In this document: positions 31,302 to 52,226 of the stretch, piece after piece
Position numbering within the stretch: the stretch's first letter is position 1
Layout of the letters: every line of letters begins with the position of its first letter
DNA from: Mesorhabditis belari
Taxonomy: Eukaryota; Nematoda; Chromadorea; Rhabditida; Rhabditidae
DNA length: 64,000 nucleotides
NCBI GenBank assembly: GCA_958450365.1
Contig: CAUEEP010000917.1
Location: 210,001-274,000 of the forward strand
Reading direction: 5' to 3'
The notes under the pieces: generated by a model
Database searches by the model: none
Told to the model about the DNA's origin: nothing
The model's input: only the letters and a program-made list of their open reading frames with translations
Translations under genes and position numbers: made by a program

Positions 31302-32273
31302 TACGTTTACGACAAAATAAAAAAAGATAGCGCATCAAAATTAAGTATATAACCAAAATTTCAGAATAATCCGTTTAGCGGTTTTGCTCATTTTTCAATA
31401 TTTTAAAAAATATCAGCTTTCTTTCTTGCAGATTATTCTAAAATACTAAAAATTGTTTTAAAAGAACAAAAAGTAAACAGTAAATATTTATAATGAAAGA
31501 AATTGTTTGATATTTAGGATTATCAGACATTTGATAACTGAACATTTGATAATTGGCATTAGTGCATTCGGTTTTTAGAGCTAAATAAATGTTTGATTAT
31601 CAAATGTCCAATAACCGGTATTTGATAGTTTGAGACTCGTATCATTTAGATAATGAAATGAATGGTGCAAGATTTAGTACACAACCTAATAATCTTATGG
31701 TTTACGAAAAGAAAAAAACAACGATATCTATTAAAAAAACAGTGTGCGCGAAGAGAAACACCAAATCCCGAAAGAACGAAAGCAAAACTCTAAACCTGAA
31801 AGGTCTAGAAGCTACAAACACAAGTTCTATCTAAAAAAATAAAAAAGAAATTTAGGGGGAGAGAGTGAGACGAAAAAGCGACGCAAATTCAATGCAAATA
31901 GGAACGTACTGTAGTCAAGCTGAGTATTTGTGGGTTTTCCTAAGAATTGACCCGATCAAGTGGCGGCTGTTTGAAGCTTTTCCCGATTTCACACGCACCA
32001 ATAACAAGAGAAGAGATTGAAACTGGTAGAATGGAGCGATAATTGCTAATGGAGTTGGGGGAAGGCTGGGGTAGAGAAGGGTTTCCGGGCGCGGGAGAGA
32101 CTCCAGGTGGATTATGAGAATTGAAATCATTGGGAGAAAGGACGGTTGATTGGTCAAGAGAAAATAGGGTATGTTTTGGGGTCGATTGCCGGGAAATGCT
32201 TGATGTTTTTTTAAAAGATGATGTTCTACCGCAATGCCGGTATCTTTTTGATCATTTCAAAAAGACACATGCT

Positions 32274-32688
32274 GTAGACCTGCTTAACGACTTCGGGCAA
32301 AATTTTCAAACAGTCTGCCTCGCTCTTCGATTTTTTACTGCCCAAAGCTTCTTCGAGCATGAAACCCAGTCCCCCCGCAAGCCCTTATTCTACGCTTCAT
32401 TTTGATACTAAACATGGCTAGATTCTGTTTTGTCATTCTTTAGATTTCGATCAATCTTTCGCCGGATTCGATAAGCTTAACGAGTCCAGAAATATTTTTA
32501 TCTAAAATGATCGAAATCTAAAGAATGACAAAACAGAACTTAGCCATATTTAGTATCAAAATGAAGCCTAGAATAAGGGCTTGCGGGGAAACTGGGTTTC
32601 ATGCTCGATGGAGCTTTGAGCAGTAAAAAAATCGAAGAGCGAGGCAGACTGTCTGAAAATTTTGCCCGAACTCGTTAAGCAGGTCTAC
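32274..32688. repeat. Foldback of about 415 bp
   Basis: Arms of about 175 bp (GTAGACCTGCTTAACGA to ATTCTTTAGATTTCGATC and the complement) with a centre of about 50 bp near 32455-32505. No clear target duplication. It creates mirror open frames that are not genes. Confidence 0.85.
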
Positions 32689-33082
32689 TTAGCGGGCAAC
32701 GAGTATAATAGTACGATAGCTTTCTCTAAAGCGCATCTTTTAGAGAACTAACGTATGAAGTACTAACGTATGATACGTTCTAAACAGTGCTTCAAGCAAA
32801 AAGCTGTTATCATTAGCATAACAGCATGACTATGATAGCTTTTGACTGTAACTGTGCTGAATAGATTTTATTGACCGATTTAATAGTTATCAAACTAAAC
32901 TTTTGAGGTTATTTTTACGATACGAACCTCTAAGCCTGAGGGATTTGTGCGGAAATTCGAATCAAAAAGCTTAAAGTGGAAGGCATGACGAAATAAGCAT
33001 ACGAAAGTAAAATTTGCATCAGGGGCTTAAAGTAAATTCATGGGAAACAATTTTTTTTATTTGAATCATCTTTTGCACAAAT

Positions 33083-36000
33083 ATGGATCCACAATGGTAT
33101 TATGAGGTGGGATTTAATATTTTTTTTTATTGTTCTCGGCTCCAAGAACTTTCCGGTGCCTAATTTGTGTTTTCTCGTGCTTATAGACAGGATAAATTAG
33201 GGGAATAGGGCAAAAGGAATAGTTTTTATACCCGTGTTGTTCTTGTTCTTGTTCTTGTTCTTGTTTTTTCTTGTTTTTCTTGAAGTTCGGGTTGTTTATA
33301 CATTGTTTATTCGTTTACTTTTTCAGCAACGATACCACCGCGAAGTGAGCCCAACGGCGGCCGGTGCTTCGGATCGACAAAGCAACAAAAAGAAGTCGAA
33401 ATCGGTGAAGGTGAGTGCGTGTTGTTTATATTTTTTTAAAGAATCTTAAAGAAATAGAGATTTTAGCAATAGATTTAGCATGATCGTTACAAATTTTCAT
33501 GGTACAATAGCAGATTTTTGACCAAGCTCCAGGCTAGGGTTGAGTTTTTGATTTCAACACAAAAAGCTAACAGTAATTAGAAAATTTACTACGTGACAGC
33601 CCTTTTGGTGCATAAAACATGTGCCAATACTTTAAAAGTAAAGATTTCATGCCTCTTAAGCTCAAATTGGATGAATTTTGAATAAAATGTTTTGTTTTGT
33701 TTGTTTTTTTTTGTTTTAGGCTTCATCTCATAGCGGTGGCTATTTTGTTTACCTTTATATGTCTAGATCTTTTACTCTTAAAAGCATCTTTTGGTAAAAA
33801 GTTTATTTTAGACTCCCGATCAAGGGAAAAACCAGAAATCAACAAAAAGCAGCGGCAAGGAACCCGAGAAGAAATCGTCAAAGGTTTGTTTTTTCGTTGA
33901 AGCTTTAAGTTAAAGTTAGCTCTAATGCTAAAATGGAATTCTTTAGTAAGATCTAGAAACTTAACAAAAGTATTTGTTTAGAGGCTAATACGTGCCGCGC
34001 AAAGCAGCCGCGAACCGCTGGAGAGAAGCAGTCGAGAGTCGGAAGATGCAAAAACAGAGAAGGTGGATTTGAATAAGTTTGAATTGTGCAACAACAGACT
34101 ACGTTTAAATTTGTGGAGCTGTAATATTTTTCTCAAATGGAGCGGTAGAAGCTTTGTCTTTTTTTCTGCGTTTTTTTATCGAAAATCGTTAGCGGCACAT
34201 CGAAAGAAGATCGAAAAGCCCAATTTTTTAAAAAGCGGGAAAAGATTGGTTTGCTGTGTAGCTTAGATTGTTTGGAAACTTGGTATTAGTTCCATTTTAC
34301 GATTGATAATTTTTAGATAGCGCCCGACAATGCGCCGTCGACGACGCATACAACTGGGGAAGCCGGGCTGAAGCTGGCAGCAGCTATATATTTTCTGCAA
34401 TGGCAGGTTGGGGATTGGCTAAATTGAGTTCCATAGCAATCTTGTTAGCTAATTCTTAGCATTGCTTTCTGACTCATAAAATTGTTGCGTTAGTTACACT
34501 TTATATTTTAGCAAACCGCTCTCCAAGCTTACACTCGCTCGATCAACGATCTCTACGTGAAACCGCTCATTGAACATGTTACTGGAAACAAGCTGAAATC
34601 CGGTGAATAGCTTAATTCTTATAGATTTATGACAGTAAACAATAGTTTTCATTGTTTATACTTTCACTTTAAATGGAACACTTGACTTCTCGGGAAAAGA
34701 ACGTGAAGAATTGAAAGCCGGGCCGCAAGAAGAGGAGCTTACCGAGCATCAACGGTTGAAATTGCGACTACAAGGTTATTTAGGCACTTGATTCTTCGTA
34801 CCGATGCTTGGTTTTTTAGAAGCAACGAATCGCAACTGGGACGACGATGGTCTTCATTCAAAGTAGATGTTTGGATACATATTTTTAATGGAATTTTTAG
34901 TGCCGGTGAGCAGAAAGCGACCCTGGTCGAGATGGCAGTGTTATATCGAATGAGGACGCTTGTTCAGGTACTTGATAGAATTAAATAGAAATAGAAAAAG
35001 AATTATCAACCAGCAAACTAAACAATGTTATCATTATTTATTGATTGATAAAGCTATTAATTTTCCAGATGTGCGGCTCCTTGCTCGAAATTGAGGCAAA
35101 GTTAAACAAGTGGTTGATGAAAAATATTCAGGTAAAGATGAGATTAGTATGGCTGAACGTTTGCATTTTTTAGAGTTTGGTCGCCCATTCTGCCTCATTG
35201 AACTTGTTGCCTTATGCGAGCTACGCTTTCGAGGCTACCTCGACTCTCAGCGAGGTCTTTCAACTCTCAATTGTGGATCGGGACAAGTGCAAGGTAGGTT
35301 TTTGGATGAACGTACTTTCACCATCTTGGATTCAGCCTGAATTTGCGCACTTTTTGAGAAAAACGGAAAAAGTGGACGATTACCCGAGCAATCAACAGAT
35401 TAAAGTTGCTGCTTTTAGTCAAAATTTTGCATTTTTGTTTAGATTGACAAGGAGAATGTGCGCGGCTACATTCGAAAAGTGGAAGCACAGTGCAATTGCT
35501 TTAGGTGAGTGATGTTTTACACGAATTCTTTGAACTTAATCTTTAGAGCTTGCGTCTATGTGATCGGTTCTTGTTTTGTGGCGACGATCCACTCGTTGCT
35601 TCGAGTGATTCCTCCGGAGAGAATCGACATTCGACCGAGAGAGGTAAAAGAAGGTTTTGCTGAAAAATTTATTTGAAGATCCTTGCAAAAGTTGTTTCTT
35701 AGGTGGAGGATGTGTTGAATCGTTTACCCTCTCCATTTCGTGATCCACCAGCGTTGCGTCTTTCCGCCTACTCGGCTGATCTGCTTTACGATGCACCACC
35801 ATCTATCTGGCAGTACCCGCAACTACCACAAGGAAAACCGGTTCGTTTTGAAATTTCGATAAACCTTTTCTCTTATTGCTTCTTTTAGATGAATCCTGAT
35901 CACCGTGCTGATTGGGATGCGTATTCGGAAGCATCGGTCAATGAAGAGGACGAGGATTTGGAAAGGTTGAAACACTTTTTGTGGTGAGATATTTTTAAAT

Positions 36001-36268
36001 TATAGGAATGTGGAACCAAAAGTTCTGGAATCGCCTCGATCAACGAAGAAAGAGGAGAAATCACATCGGAAAGAGTTGGTTTTAGAGTAGTACTTACTAC
36101 ATGTTGTATAAATCATTTAAGCGGATTTCTCGATATATTAAAGTTTAACTACCCAATGATTTAAGAGCCTTTAATCATTTCAGGACTGTCGTACGTGAAG
36201 TGGATGAGAGTGCCAAGCAGAAGCACACGCAAACCGACAGAAATAAACCGAAAAAGGGAAAACCTTAA
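33083..36268 (+). CDS. Uncharacterised 445-aa protein, Lys/Ser-rich N-terminus and helical core
   Basis: Exons: 33083-33106, 33327-33410, 33812-33883, 33982-34062, 34317-34406, 34512-34602, 34700-34774, 34820-34862, 34901-34967, 35069-35131, 35174-35293, 35443-35504, 35547-35643, 35703-35840, 35889-35965, 36006-36074, 36184-36268 (TAA). All 17 join in phase. Residues 1-115 are rich in K, S and E (nuclear-like). From about residue 95 a helical region begins (GLKLAAAIYFLQWQTALQAY), continuing through ATLVEMAVLYRMRTLVQMC and LNLLPYASYAFEATSTLSEV. The tail is acidic, then basic and lysine-rich. No signal peptide or membrane span is evident. The helical core has a faint likeness to the C-terminal homology domain of AF4/FMR2 proteins; this is a guess. 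The exon at 34700 uses a poor AAAAG acceptor; a start at 34709 is also in frame. Confidence 0.78.
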
Positions 36269-37730
36269 TAATATGCTTCGATTCGTTAACTTAATAAATG
36301 AAGTGTAAGGGATAAATATGGAAATATGTTTAAAATAAAAAAGGGAATGAACTTTGGTTGAGTACTTGAGATAGCTGACTAACAATTCAAAATTGAGCTA
36401 TGAATGGCGGAAACATGGTGGTAATTGCCAGCTATAAACGCCAGGAGCATTTCCAATTAGGCTATGGAGATTTTTCTCCTCTCACATTTTTTCTGCCGTT
36501 GTTGCCAGCAACACTCAAAACTCTTTGGTGGCACATTTGCAACAAATTTATTGTTTTGATCTGCGTGTGAATGAATCAGAAAGATCTACCGTATGCCTGC
36601 AATTGAACGCTGATAGTAAAGTGCTTCTCTAGTTCAGCATCTGATTTACCGTATTTTTCCTGTTAGAAAACTCTTTTAGATTTAACGTATAAGTAGTTTT
36701 CTAAAGCGTGCTGCAAAGGGTTTCGACGAGAGAAGCTGAATAGGATATTACCGTAAAAACTCTAATAGAACGGCCCCTATAGGAGCATCGCATAGTCCAA
36801 GTTTACTTTCAAACAAACGCTCATATCTCGACACCAGTACGCTTATTTCTGTGCGCTTGGGCATGAAATTAAAGTAGAGAGGATGGGTGGTTTTTTTTGA
36901 GATATAACACATTTCTAAAATCAACCAGCGCCTAGAAAAAAATGATTGAAAACTGGCAAAAAGGAGTCGATTTTTCATCATTTTTTCATCCTATCGACAT
37001 GAATTTTAAAGAGAACTTGATAGTTTTGAGTTTATTGGAGTCCTGAGCAAAATTCTAACGAAATCAGATCAAATAAGTTTGATGTTAGGTAAAAGTCAAG
37101 AAAAATCAGGAATCAAGTGGCGCCTTTATTCTCGATCAATCAGAGATCAGAGTTTTCTTTCCAACAAGAATTGTTGCTATTGTTGTTTTTTGTGTTCAAC
37201 ATTCAACATTCACTCAACAACATTCAACAACAACATTAAACTATAGATCCTTTCTAACGCGTGAAGCGTTAGACGCAAGTAGAAAATTGTTGAGATTCCT
37301 TGAATCAAGAGCCTAGCAGCTACGCGCGCGTACGAAGCTCGTTCTTACTTCGTGCTGTTATGTCTCGATTCAAAAATAATTCCCAACTTTCTATTTCCGA
37401 ATTTTGTTGTTTTGAACGAAAAAACGTTGTTACATTGTTAAGAAATTCGGCCGCATCAAAAAAAAGTTTTTGATTTTTATATAATTTATTTCTTATGTGC
37501 TTTGGATTTTATAGCTTTCTATATATATTTTTTGAAACTTGTCTCACAAAAGCCAATTGTTATTCAATTATTCAATTGAAAATTGAATTAGGAAATGCAA
37601 GCTTTAAATTAAAGCGTTTAATACAAATTTCAACTTCATCGACATTCGTTTCAAGATATTCGACTGAATATGTCTATTAACGAGATGCCAAATGAATGTG
37701 ATTTTTTTGTGGTTCCGCGCTCCTTTAGTA

Positions 37731-38247
37731 TTAGGCTGTCCAGAAAGGCTTTTCGTTCGTTTTCGTACTTTCGTTTAAAACTAACAAACGCACCAATTAA
37801 GCTACGGTTTGTTTCATTAGAAAAGTCAATTATTTTTCTGCAAAATAGCATTAAAGCGGGTTTAAAATGTCTTATGTCTGAATTTTTTTTGGGAGTCGGG
37901 TAGTCAAAAAGGGCGACGGCTCGATGATGCGGTTTAGACACTTTAGCTAAGGAAACCTATCTTTCGTGTCAATAGGTAAAAGATAGAGCACAAAAAGTTT
38001 GATACATAGCCAAATTTTCAGAGAAATTGATTCAGCCAATTTCTTCTTAGAGGCTTTTATAGATTTTTACGAAAAACACGCTCTTTCACTCTCGAATTTG
38101 CTTGAAAGTGAACTCAAATTGACTTTAAAAGTTGGGAAATTGAACAATAAACACTTTATTTAGAGTAAACCATAGGTTAATTTTGGTAAATTTGTTATTT
38201 TTCGACGGAAGTGTGGCGAAAACGAAAAGATTTTCTGGACAGCCTAA
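37731..38247. mobile_element. Mariner-like MITE, family A copy 3 (reverse)
   Basis: Ends TTAGGCTGTCCAGAAAGGCT and its inverse, flanked by TA. The interior is the reverse complement of copies 1 and 2 (shared GTAGTCAAAAAGG and AGCTAAGGAAACC). The termini differ from copy 1 (GCTGTCCAG in place of GTTGATGCA), so two terminal subfamilies share one interior. Confidence 0.8.
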
Positions 38248-38288
38248 TACCTTTAGTTGAACTTTACGCTTTATTTAAATCTTTACGT

Positions 38289-38292
38289 TCAG
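38289..38292 (+). promoter_or_regulatory. Probable trans-splice acceptor of the DUF2358 gene
   Basis: TTCAG ends two bases before the start codon at 38295, a typical short leader-to-ATG distance for a trans-spliced worm gene. Confidence 0.45.
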
Positions 38293-38294
38293 AG

Positions 38295-39141
38295 ATGTCG
38301 ACAATATCGCGGACGGTCCATTTGCTGGTGATGGGACGATGCGCGCGATTCACCTCGTTGAGACGCCTCTCCGACATCGACTACTCGAAGGAGAAGCCCA
38401 CGCCGTGGCAACTCGAGCATATTCAAACGAGGCTCATCGACACAACACCGCATTTCTTCCGACAACGAATCGACTACACTTTCTACCATCGAGATGTCGT
38501 GCTGGAGAATCAAATCATCGGGAGAACGATTCGAGGACGGGACATGATGATGCACCATTTTGGATTCTTCTCAGTAATGCTAAAGATGGCATGTCCGCAT
38601 ATTGGTGAGGTTTTAAAAGTATATCCATAGCTAATTCGTTCCACTAATACTAAACCTAGTTATTGAGATTTAGCTGTTAATAAAGTTCTTGAAATAAAAA
38701 GGTGGATTTTGACTTGAGTTTAGTCTACTTTATGAGTTATCAGCCTCCTAGATAGCTTTGAGATTAAATAACTATGATGCAAACTTTAGTAATTCTTATT
38801 TTTTAGAGATGGAATGCGTCGATTGTCATCCACAAATCGAGGACGGCACGGTGCGTCTGCGATGGAGGATCAAGTACGTGTCGTGGCTGCGATTGGCCTT
38901 CAACCCGCTGCTCTTTCGCTTCAACTACCGATTGAAGAACCTCAGCTGGTACGATGGATACTCGGTGCTGGATGTGGATGGAAATGGCGATGTTTACAAG
39001 ATGACAGTCCAAAAGAGTCGCCGCGATGAAAGCTATCTGCTGAAAGGAGCCGAGAATTTAAAGAAAACTCTGGAGAAAGCAGTCGTCCCGAAGCCAGCCA
39101 GCACAGTCAACTCGACGAAAGACGAATCGCAGAAGAGATAA
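38295..39141 (+). CDS. DUF2358 / C6orf136-like protein
   Basis: Two exons, 38295-38604 and 38807-39141 (TAA), 214 aa. After a basic N-terminus (MSTISRTVHLLVMGRCARF), which could serve as a mitochondrial presequence, come the family features: a fold of the NTF2/DUF2358 type with FFRQRIDYTFYHRDVVLENQ, HHFGFFSVMLKMACPHI, VRLRWRIKYVSWLRLAFNP and the aromatic YDGYSVLDVDGNGDVYKM. Human C6orf136 shows the same order of motifs. The biochemical role is not established. The next gene starts 290 bp downstream on the same strand, a distance seen in nematode operons. Confidence 0.87.
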
Positions 39142-39402
39142 TTTAGGCTTAGGATTATATAGAATCTTTAGGTTAGCTTTAATTTTTGGAAAAGTAGCTG
39201 TAAATATAGTGAGGTATAAGAATTTATTTTATTTTTGTGATTTTTGCTCCACAAATTTTCGCCTTTTGTGTTTTGTATAGACTTTGATCTCGTTTCTTTC
39301 ACACTGGTCGATACTGTGTAGTCATATTTTAGTATGTGCCCTTTTTTTGTTATCGCTTCTTTTCCTTTTTTGCATTGCTCAATCAAGAGTTTATTGAGTA
39401 AA

Positions 39403-39408
39403 TTTTAG
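39403..39408 (+). promoter_or_regulatory. Probable trans-splice acceptor of the Brr2 gene
   Basis: ATTTTAG ends 23 bases before the Brr2 start codon and 267 bases after the upstream stop. This spacing fits a downstream operon gene receiving a spliced leader. Confidence 0.5.
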
Positions 39409-39431
39409 GTATTCAAACGTGAGTCTGAAAA

Positions 39432-48867
<9,436 letters not shown>

Positions 48868-49835
48868 TCTCCCGATCCACAAATGGCTTTGAAAAATTTC
48901 CCACATTTTCTCCATATTTATTGATTTGTTGTGATTTGTACGTTTTTTCTTCTATCTTTTGTTACTTTGTTAGTTAATTATCTTATTAATTTAAAAGGGA
49001 AAAGCGACTGAACTTTTTCTCTTTGTTATTGTTGTCGGTTCCGCCCTGCGATTTTCTCCTCTTCACGGTCTCCACAAAAACATTGTTCATAGCGGTTTTT
49101 CTTTTTATTCAATTTCCTGAAAGGTTTTGTTAGAAATAAATGTCAGTCAATAAGTAAAAGTAAAAAATACGGTTTAAACTATTCAGGGATGAAAGATTTT
49201 GAGAAAAACAAGGAGTGACTTACAATTGAAACTTTTGTGAGTAAATTTGCCAAAACTGAAGTTTGGCGGGTCATGTCGTCGTGAATGTGTTAAAGTTTAA
49301 AAATTAATAGATAGTTAAAGCTTATAGATTTTCAAAATTTCTGCTTTAATTCACGTGGCCTCAAATCACCGCGTTTTTTGGCGAACACCGCGGCCCTTAG
49401 TTTCCAACTCCCCCAAACTACCGAAGAGCCTGTGAATTTAGTCTCGAAACGGTGGCCTTCGTTTTGGGCCGCAAAAACAAAGTTGGAGCTTCAGGCATCT
49501 CCAGATCAACGCCTTTTGTGTCTATGTGTGGGTGTGAATGTTATGCTTGTGGTATGCAAACAGTGAAAGAAACTTGTTCCCCCTTTTCTCTTTCTACTTG
49601 TTTTTTTCCCCTTCCTCTCACCACATTCACTTATCCGATCTCGTCTTTGTGCCATCTGTGTGAAAGGATTGTGAAAGTGTTTGAAAATCTCTGTGCGTAA
49701 AGAAACGAATATGGAGAACACACTTGGAAAGATCAAGATAGTTTCAATTTGAACAAATCATATATCTCGAAATTTCTGTGCTTCTTAAAAGTTTTTCGTT
49801 TCCTCATGTTGACTGCTTGCAAAAATAGATTTCGT

Positions 49836-50185
49836 TGACCTTAGAGTTGCTTAGGGTTGCTTAGAGTTATCACAAAGCGTTTGGCTTAGAGTTGCTTAGA
49901 GTTGCTTAGAGTTATCACAAAGCGTTTGGCTTAGAGTTGCTTAGAGTTGCTTAGAGTTATCACAAAGCGTTTGGCTTAGAGTTGCTTAGAGTTACTTTGT
50001 CTTATCACAAAGCGTTGACCTTAGAGTTGCTTTGTCTTATCATCAAGTATTGGGCTTAGAGTGGCTTAGAGTTGCTTAGAGTTGCTTTCTGTTATGACAA
50101 AGCGTTGGGCTTAGAGTTGCTTAGAGTTACTTTGTCTTATCACAAACTGCTGAACTTAGAGTCGCTTTGACTTACTTTGTGTTAT
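49836..50185. repeat. Satellite with CTTAGAGTTGCTTAGAGTT
   Basis: Higher-order units of about 55 bp made of TTAGAGTTGC copies plus ATCACAAAGCGTTTGG. Confidence 0.88.
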
Positions 50186-50374
50186 CATCACCTACTAAAA
50201 TGTGCCCGACCAAAATGGCACGATTTTTATCCAGAATCTATCAACTTTTTCGATCTTTCGATATTCTTTTTGAATCAGCGTAGAATTAGAGTCAAAATGT
50301 CGATAGATTTGATGTAAATAGAGACACGATTTCCCCAACAATGTTACCCTACCAAACGTCCATAGGGGTGCAAA

Positions 50375-50510
50375 GTATTTCGACTCTAACTTTTCATAGA
50401 TTTATCCGATTTGAATGATTTTAATGTCAATCAATAGGAAATTTTCTTTCGCGTCGATTGACATGTAAAATATGCAAATTGGAGAAATCTATGAAAAGTT
50501 ATAGTCAAAA
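50375..50510. repeat. Imperfect inverted repeat
   Basis: ACTCTAACTTTTCATAGATTT on the left pairs with AAATCTATGAAAAGTTATAGT on the right, with TTGACAT-type sequences inside. Possibly a decayed foldback element. Confidence 0.55.
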
Positions 50511-50738
50511 GTGTTATGGACGATCGGGGGGAAATGATCATTTTGCCTAAATCATTTTACCCAAATTTTATGAATGCTTATTTCTAACTGTAAATTTCGA
50601 TTTTATGCCAGTTGATATGGAAATCATTTGATGCTAAATTTGATACTAAATTTGGTACTCTTTTCACTGATTAGGTTAGCTAAACGAAACAAAAAACAAA
50701 AAAAAAACACTTATCGAGCGATCAGTGAAGCAGATCGA

Positions 50739-50820
50739 ATGCCTCGTGGTGTAATGGTTAGCACAGTTACCAAGTTAGCCGGTCACCGGTAAAGGTCACC
50801 GGTTCAAGTCTCGGCGACAG
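50739..50820 (+). pseudogene. tRNA-like unit 1 of a second tandem triplet
   Basis: Starts TGCCTCG, A box TGGTGTAATGG, B box GGTTCAAGTCT. The anticodon region carries extra sequence (CGGTCACCGGTAAAGGTCAC), an internal duplication relative to unit 2. The head resembles glutamine/glutamate tRNAs. Confidence 0.55.
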
Positions 50821-50881
50821 ACAAGCTTTTGATCTGCCCTAGTTCTGGCAGTTAACTCCCTCTAGATAAATGGAGATCAAG

Positions 50882-50953
50882 TGCCTCGTGGTGTAATGGC
50901 TAGCACAGTTACCTGGTAAGCGATAGGTTGCCGGTTCGAGTCTCTGCGGCAGA
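50882..50953 (+). tRNA. tRNA-like unit 2, best preserved of the triplet
   Basis: Length about 72; A box TGGTGTAATGG, B box GGTTCGAGTCT, and outer ends TGCC and GGCA can pair. The anticodon arm is not convincing (AGTTA-CCTGGTA-AGCGA, centre TGG), so function as a tRNA is doubtful. Confidence 0.4.
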
Positions 50954-51017
50954 CAACTTTTTGATCTGCCCTAGTTTTGACTGGTATTTAACTCCCTCTA
51001 GAGGAAGGGAGAACGAA

Positions 51018-51089
51018 TGCCTCGTGGTGTAATGGTTAGTACAGTTACCTGGTAAGCGATAGGTCACCGATCCTAGTTCCGGCTGGGCG
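51018..51089 (+). pseudogene. tRNA-like unit 3
   Basis: Head identical to units 1 and 2 (TGCCTCGTGGTGTAATGG) but the B box has decayed (GATCCTAGTTCC). Spacing to unit 2 is about 136 bp, as between units 1 and 2. Confidence 0.55.
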
Positions 51090-51264
51090 CAAGCTTTTGA
51101 TTTGTCTTAGTTCCAACTCTAATGCGCTAATGTTAAAGCTAATTTGTAATGATTGAATTGAATGCAATGATTTAAACAAATGGAAAGAATCAAAACGTCA
51201 TTAAGTACTAAATGACTTTCAATTAGGATTTAAGAACTTGGGGAAATGATTTGAGGGAAATGAT

Positions 51265-51330
51265 TGGCTGTACGTTTGACTACGTTTGACGTACGTTTGA
51301 CGTACGTTTGACGTACGTTTGACTAGTCGT
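51265..51330. repeat. 12-bp array TACGTTTGACGT
   Basis: About five copies of ACGTTTGACGT, a near-palindromic unit, in the Brr2-MAM gap. Confidence 0.8.
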
Positions 51331-51527
51331 TTGACTTCTCGGTTTTTACGCTCATTTGAAGATCAATGATATCCGACGAAAAAAGGAGATTCTTGGGGAA
51401 ATGGGGATGAAGAAATGAAATGTGCGAAACCGGCTTTTGTTCTTTTTTTTTTCTTTTCCGAATGCCCATGCTCCTTTTTGAGGGAAAATGAGATCCTGAC
51501 AAATCCGGCTTTTCTTTTTGAGGAAAT

Positions 51528-51690
51528 TTCCTTTCTTCTTCTTCTTTCTATTTCTCTTTCTTCCTTTTCTTTCTTCTTCTTTCTCTTTCTCTTCTTTCTT
51601 CTTCTTCTTTCTCTTCTCCTTCTTCTTTCTTCTTTCTCTTCTTTCTTCCCTTTCTTCTTCTTCTTTCTCTTTCTTTTCTCTTCTCTTCCA
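51528..51690. repeat. CTTCTTTCT polypyrimidine tract
   Basis: C/T-only stretch of TTCTTCTTTCTC units upstream of the MAM gene. Long Lys/Arg/Glu or Phe/Ser frames here are artefacts. Confidence 0.88.
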
Positions 51691-52226
51691 GACTTTCGAT
51701 TGATTTGCTGAGATTTTTTCGTGTCCATTTAAAGAAAATCAATAGCTTTTGAGTTTTCTATTGATTTTTTTGCCTCTTAAACGTTTTCTTATTTCCAATT
51801 ACCGTAATCTAATCATCAATTTTCTTTAACCAAAATCTTCTAACGATTTTAGTGATTCTAGCTGCATCGAATTCGACCAAAAACAAAGCCAAAGCCAAAA
51901 CCAAACCAAAACCAAACGAAAATCGAAAACTGATACTGCAATTACGTTAGTTTTACTTTCGATGATACTCTCGCCTGCCGGGATTGGTGTGCTTGGGGCG
52001 GGGGATTGGGGGGGGCTAGTTTAGTTTACTTTACTAGCTCCCTCTGAAATCGATCTCTTATAGATGAAAACGATCTTTTATAGAATATTATTCTTTTGAT
52101 TGAAATTCTTTCGTTTAAAAAGTACATTTTTAGAGATAAATCTATGATCGAGTGAATTCAAAGTGAATCTATTGAAAAAAAACCTTTTCACAAATCACGA
52201 TTCAAATTGCATAAATGCAATTTTTA

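Larger units (their letters stand above)
29961..33082. other. Intergenic between divergent Ly6 and the 445-aa gene
   Basis: No coding exon chain found. Contents: an 86-bp tandem repeat (30241-30575), a TA-flanked MITE (31044-31301), a long foldback (32274-32688), and AT-rich DNA that should include the promoters of both flanking genes. Open frames at 30825-31034 and 31915-32405 have no splice partners or domain signal. Confidence 0.6.
36269..38294. other. Intergenic, mostly repeats
   Basis: Contains MITE family A copy 3 (37731-38247) and AT-rich DNA. I see no exon with splice partners. The frame at 36748-36981 on the minus strand has no support. Confidence 0.6.
48868..52226. other. Intergenic between Brr2 and the MAM gene
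   Basis: Contains a TTAGAGTTGC-type satellite, an inverted repeat near 50380-50505, three tandem tRNA-like units and a long polypyrimidine tract. Open frames near 49378-49736 lack splice partners or domain features. Confidence 0.6.

Noticed and set aside
32121..32405. 94-aa plus-strand frame
   Set aside because: Its second half runs into the foldback at 32274-32688, and no exon chain is found.
49378..49736. Overlapping plus- and minus-strand frames downstream of Brr2
   Set aside because: No splice signals or domain; the CT-rich sequence explains the composition.
51363..51742. Lys/Arg/Glu-rich or Phe/Ser-rich frames
   Set aside because: Product of the C/T-only tract at 51528-51690.
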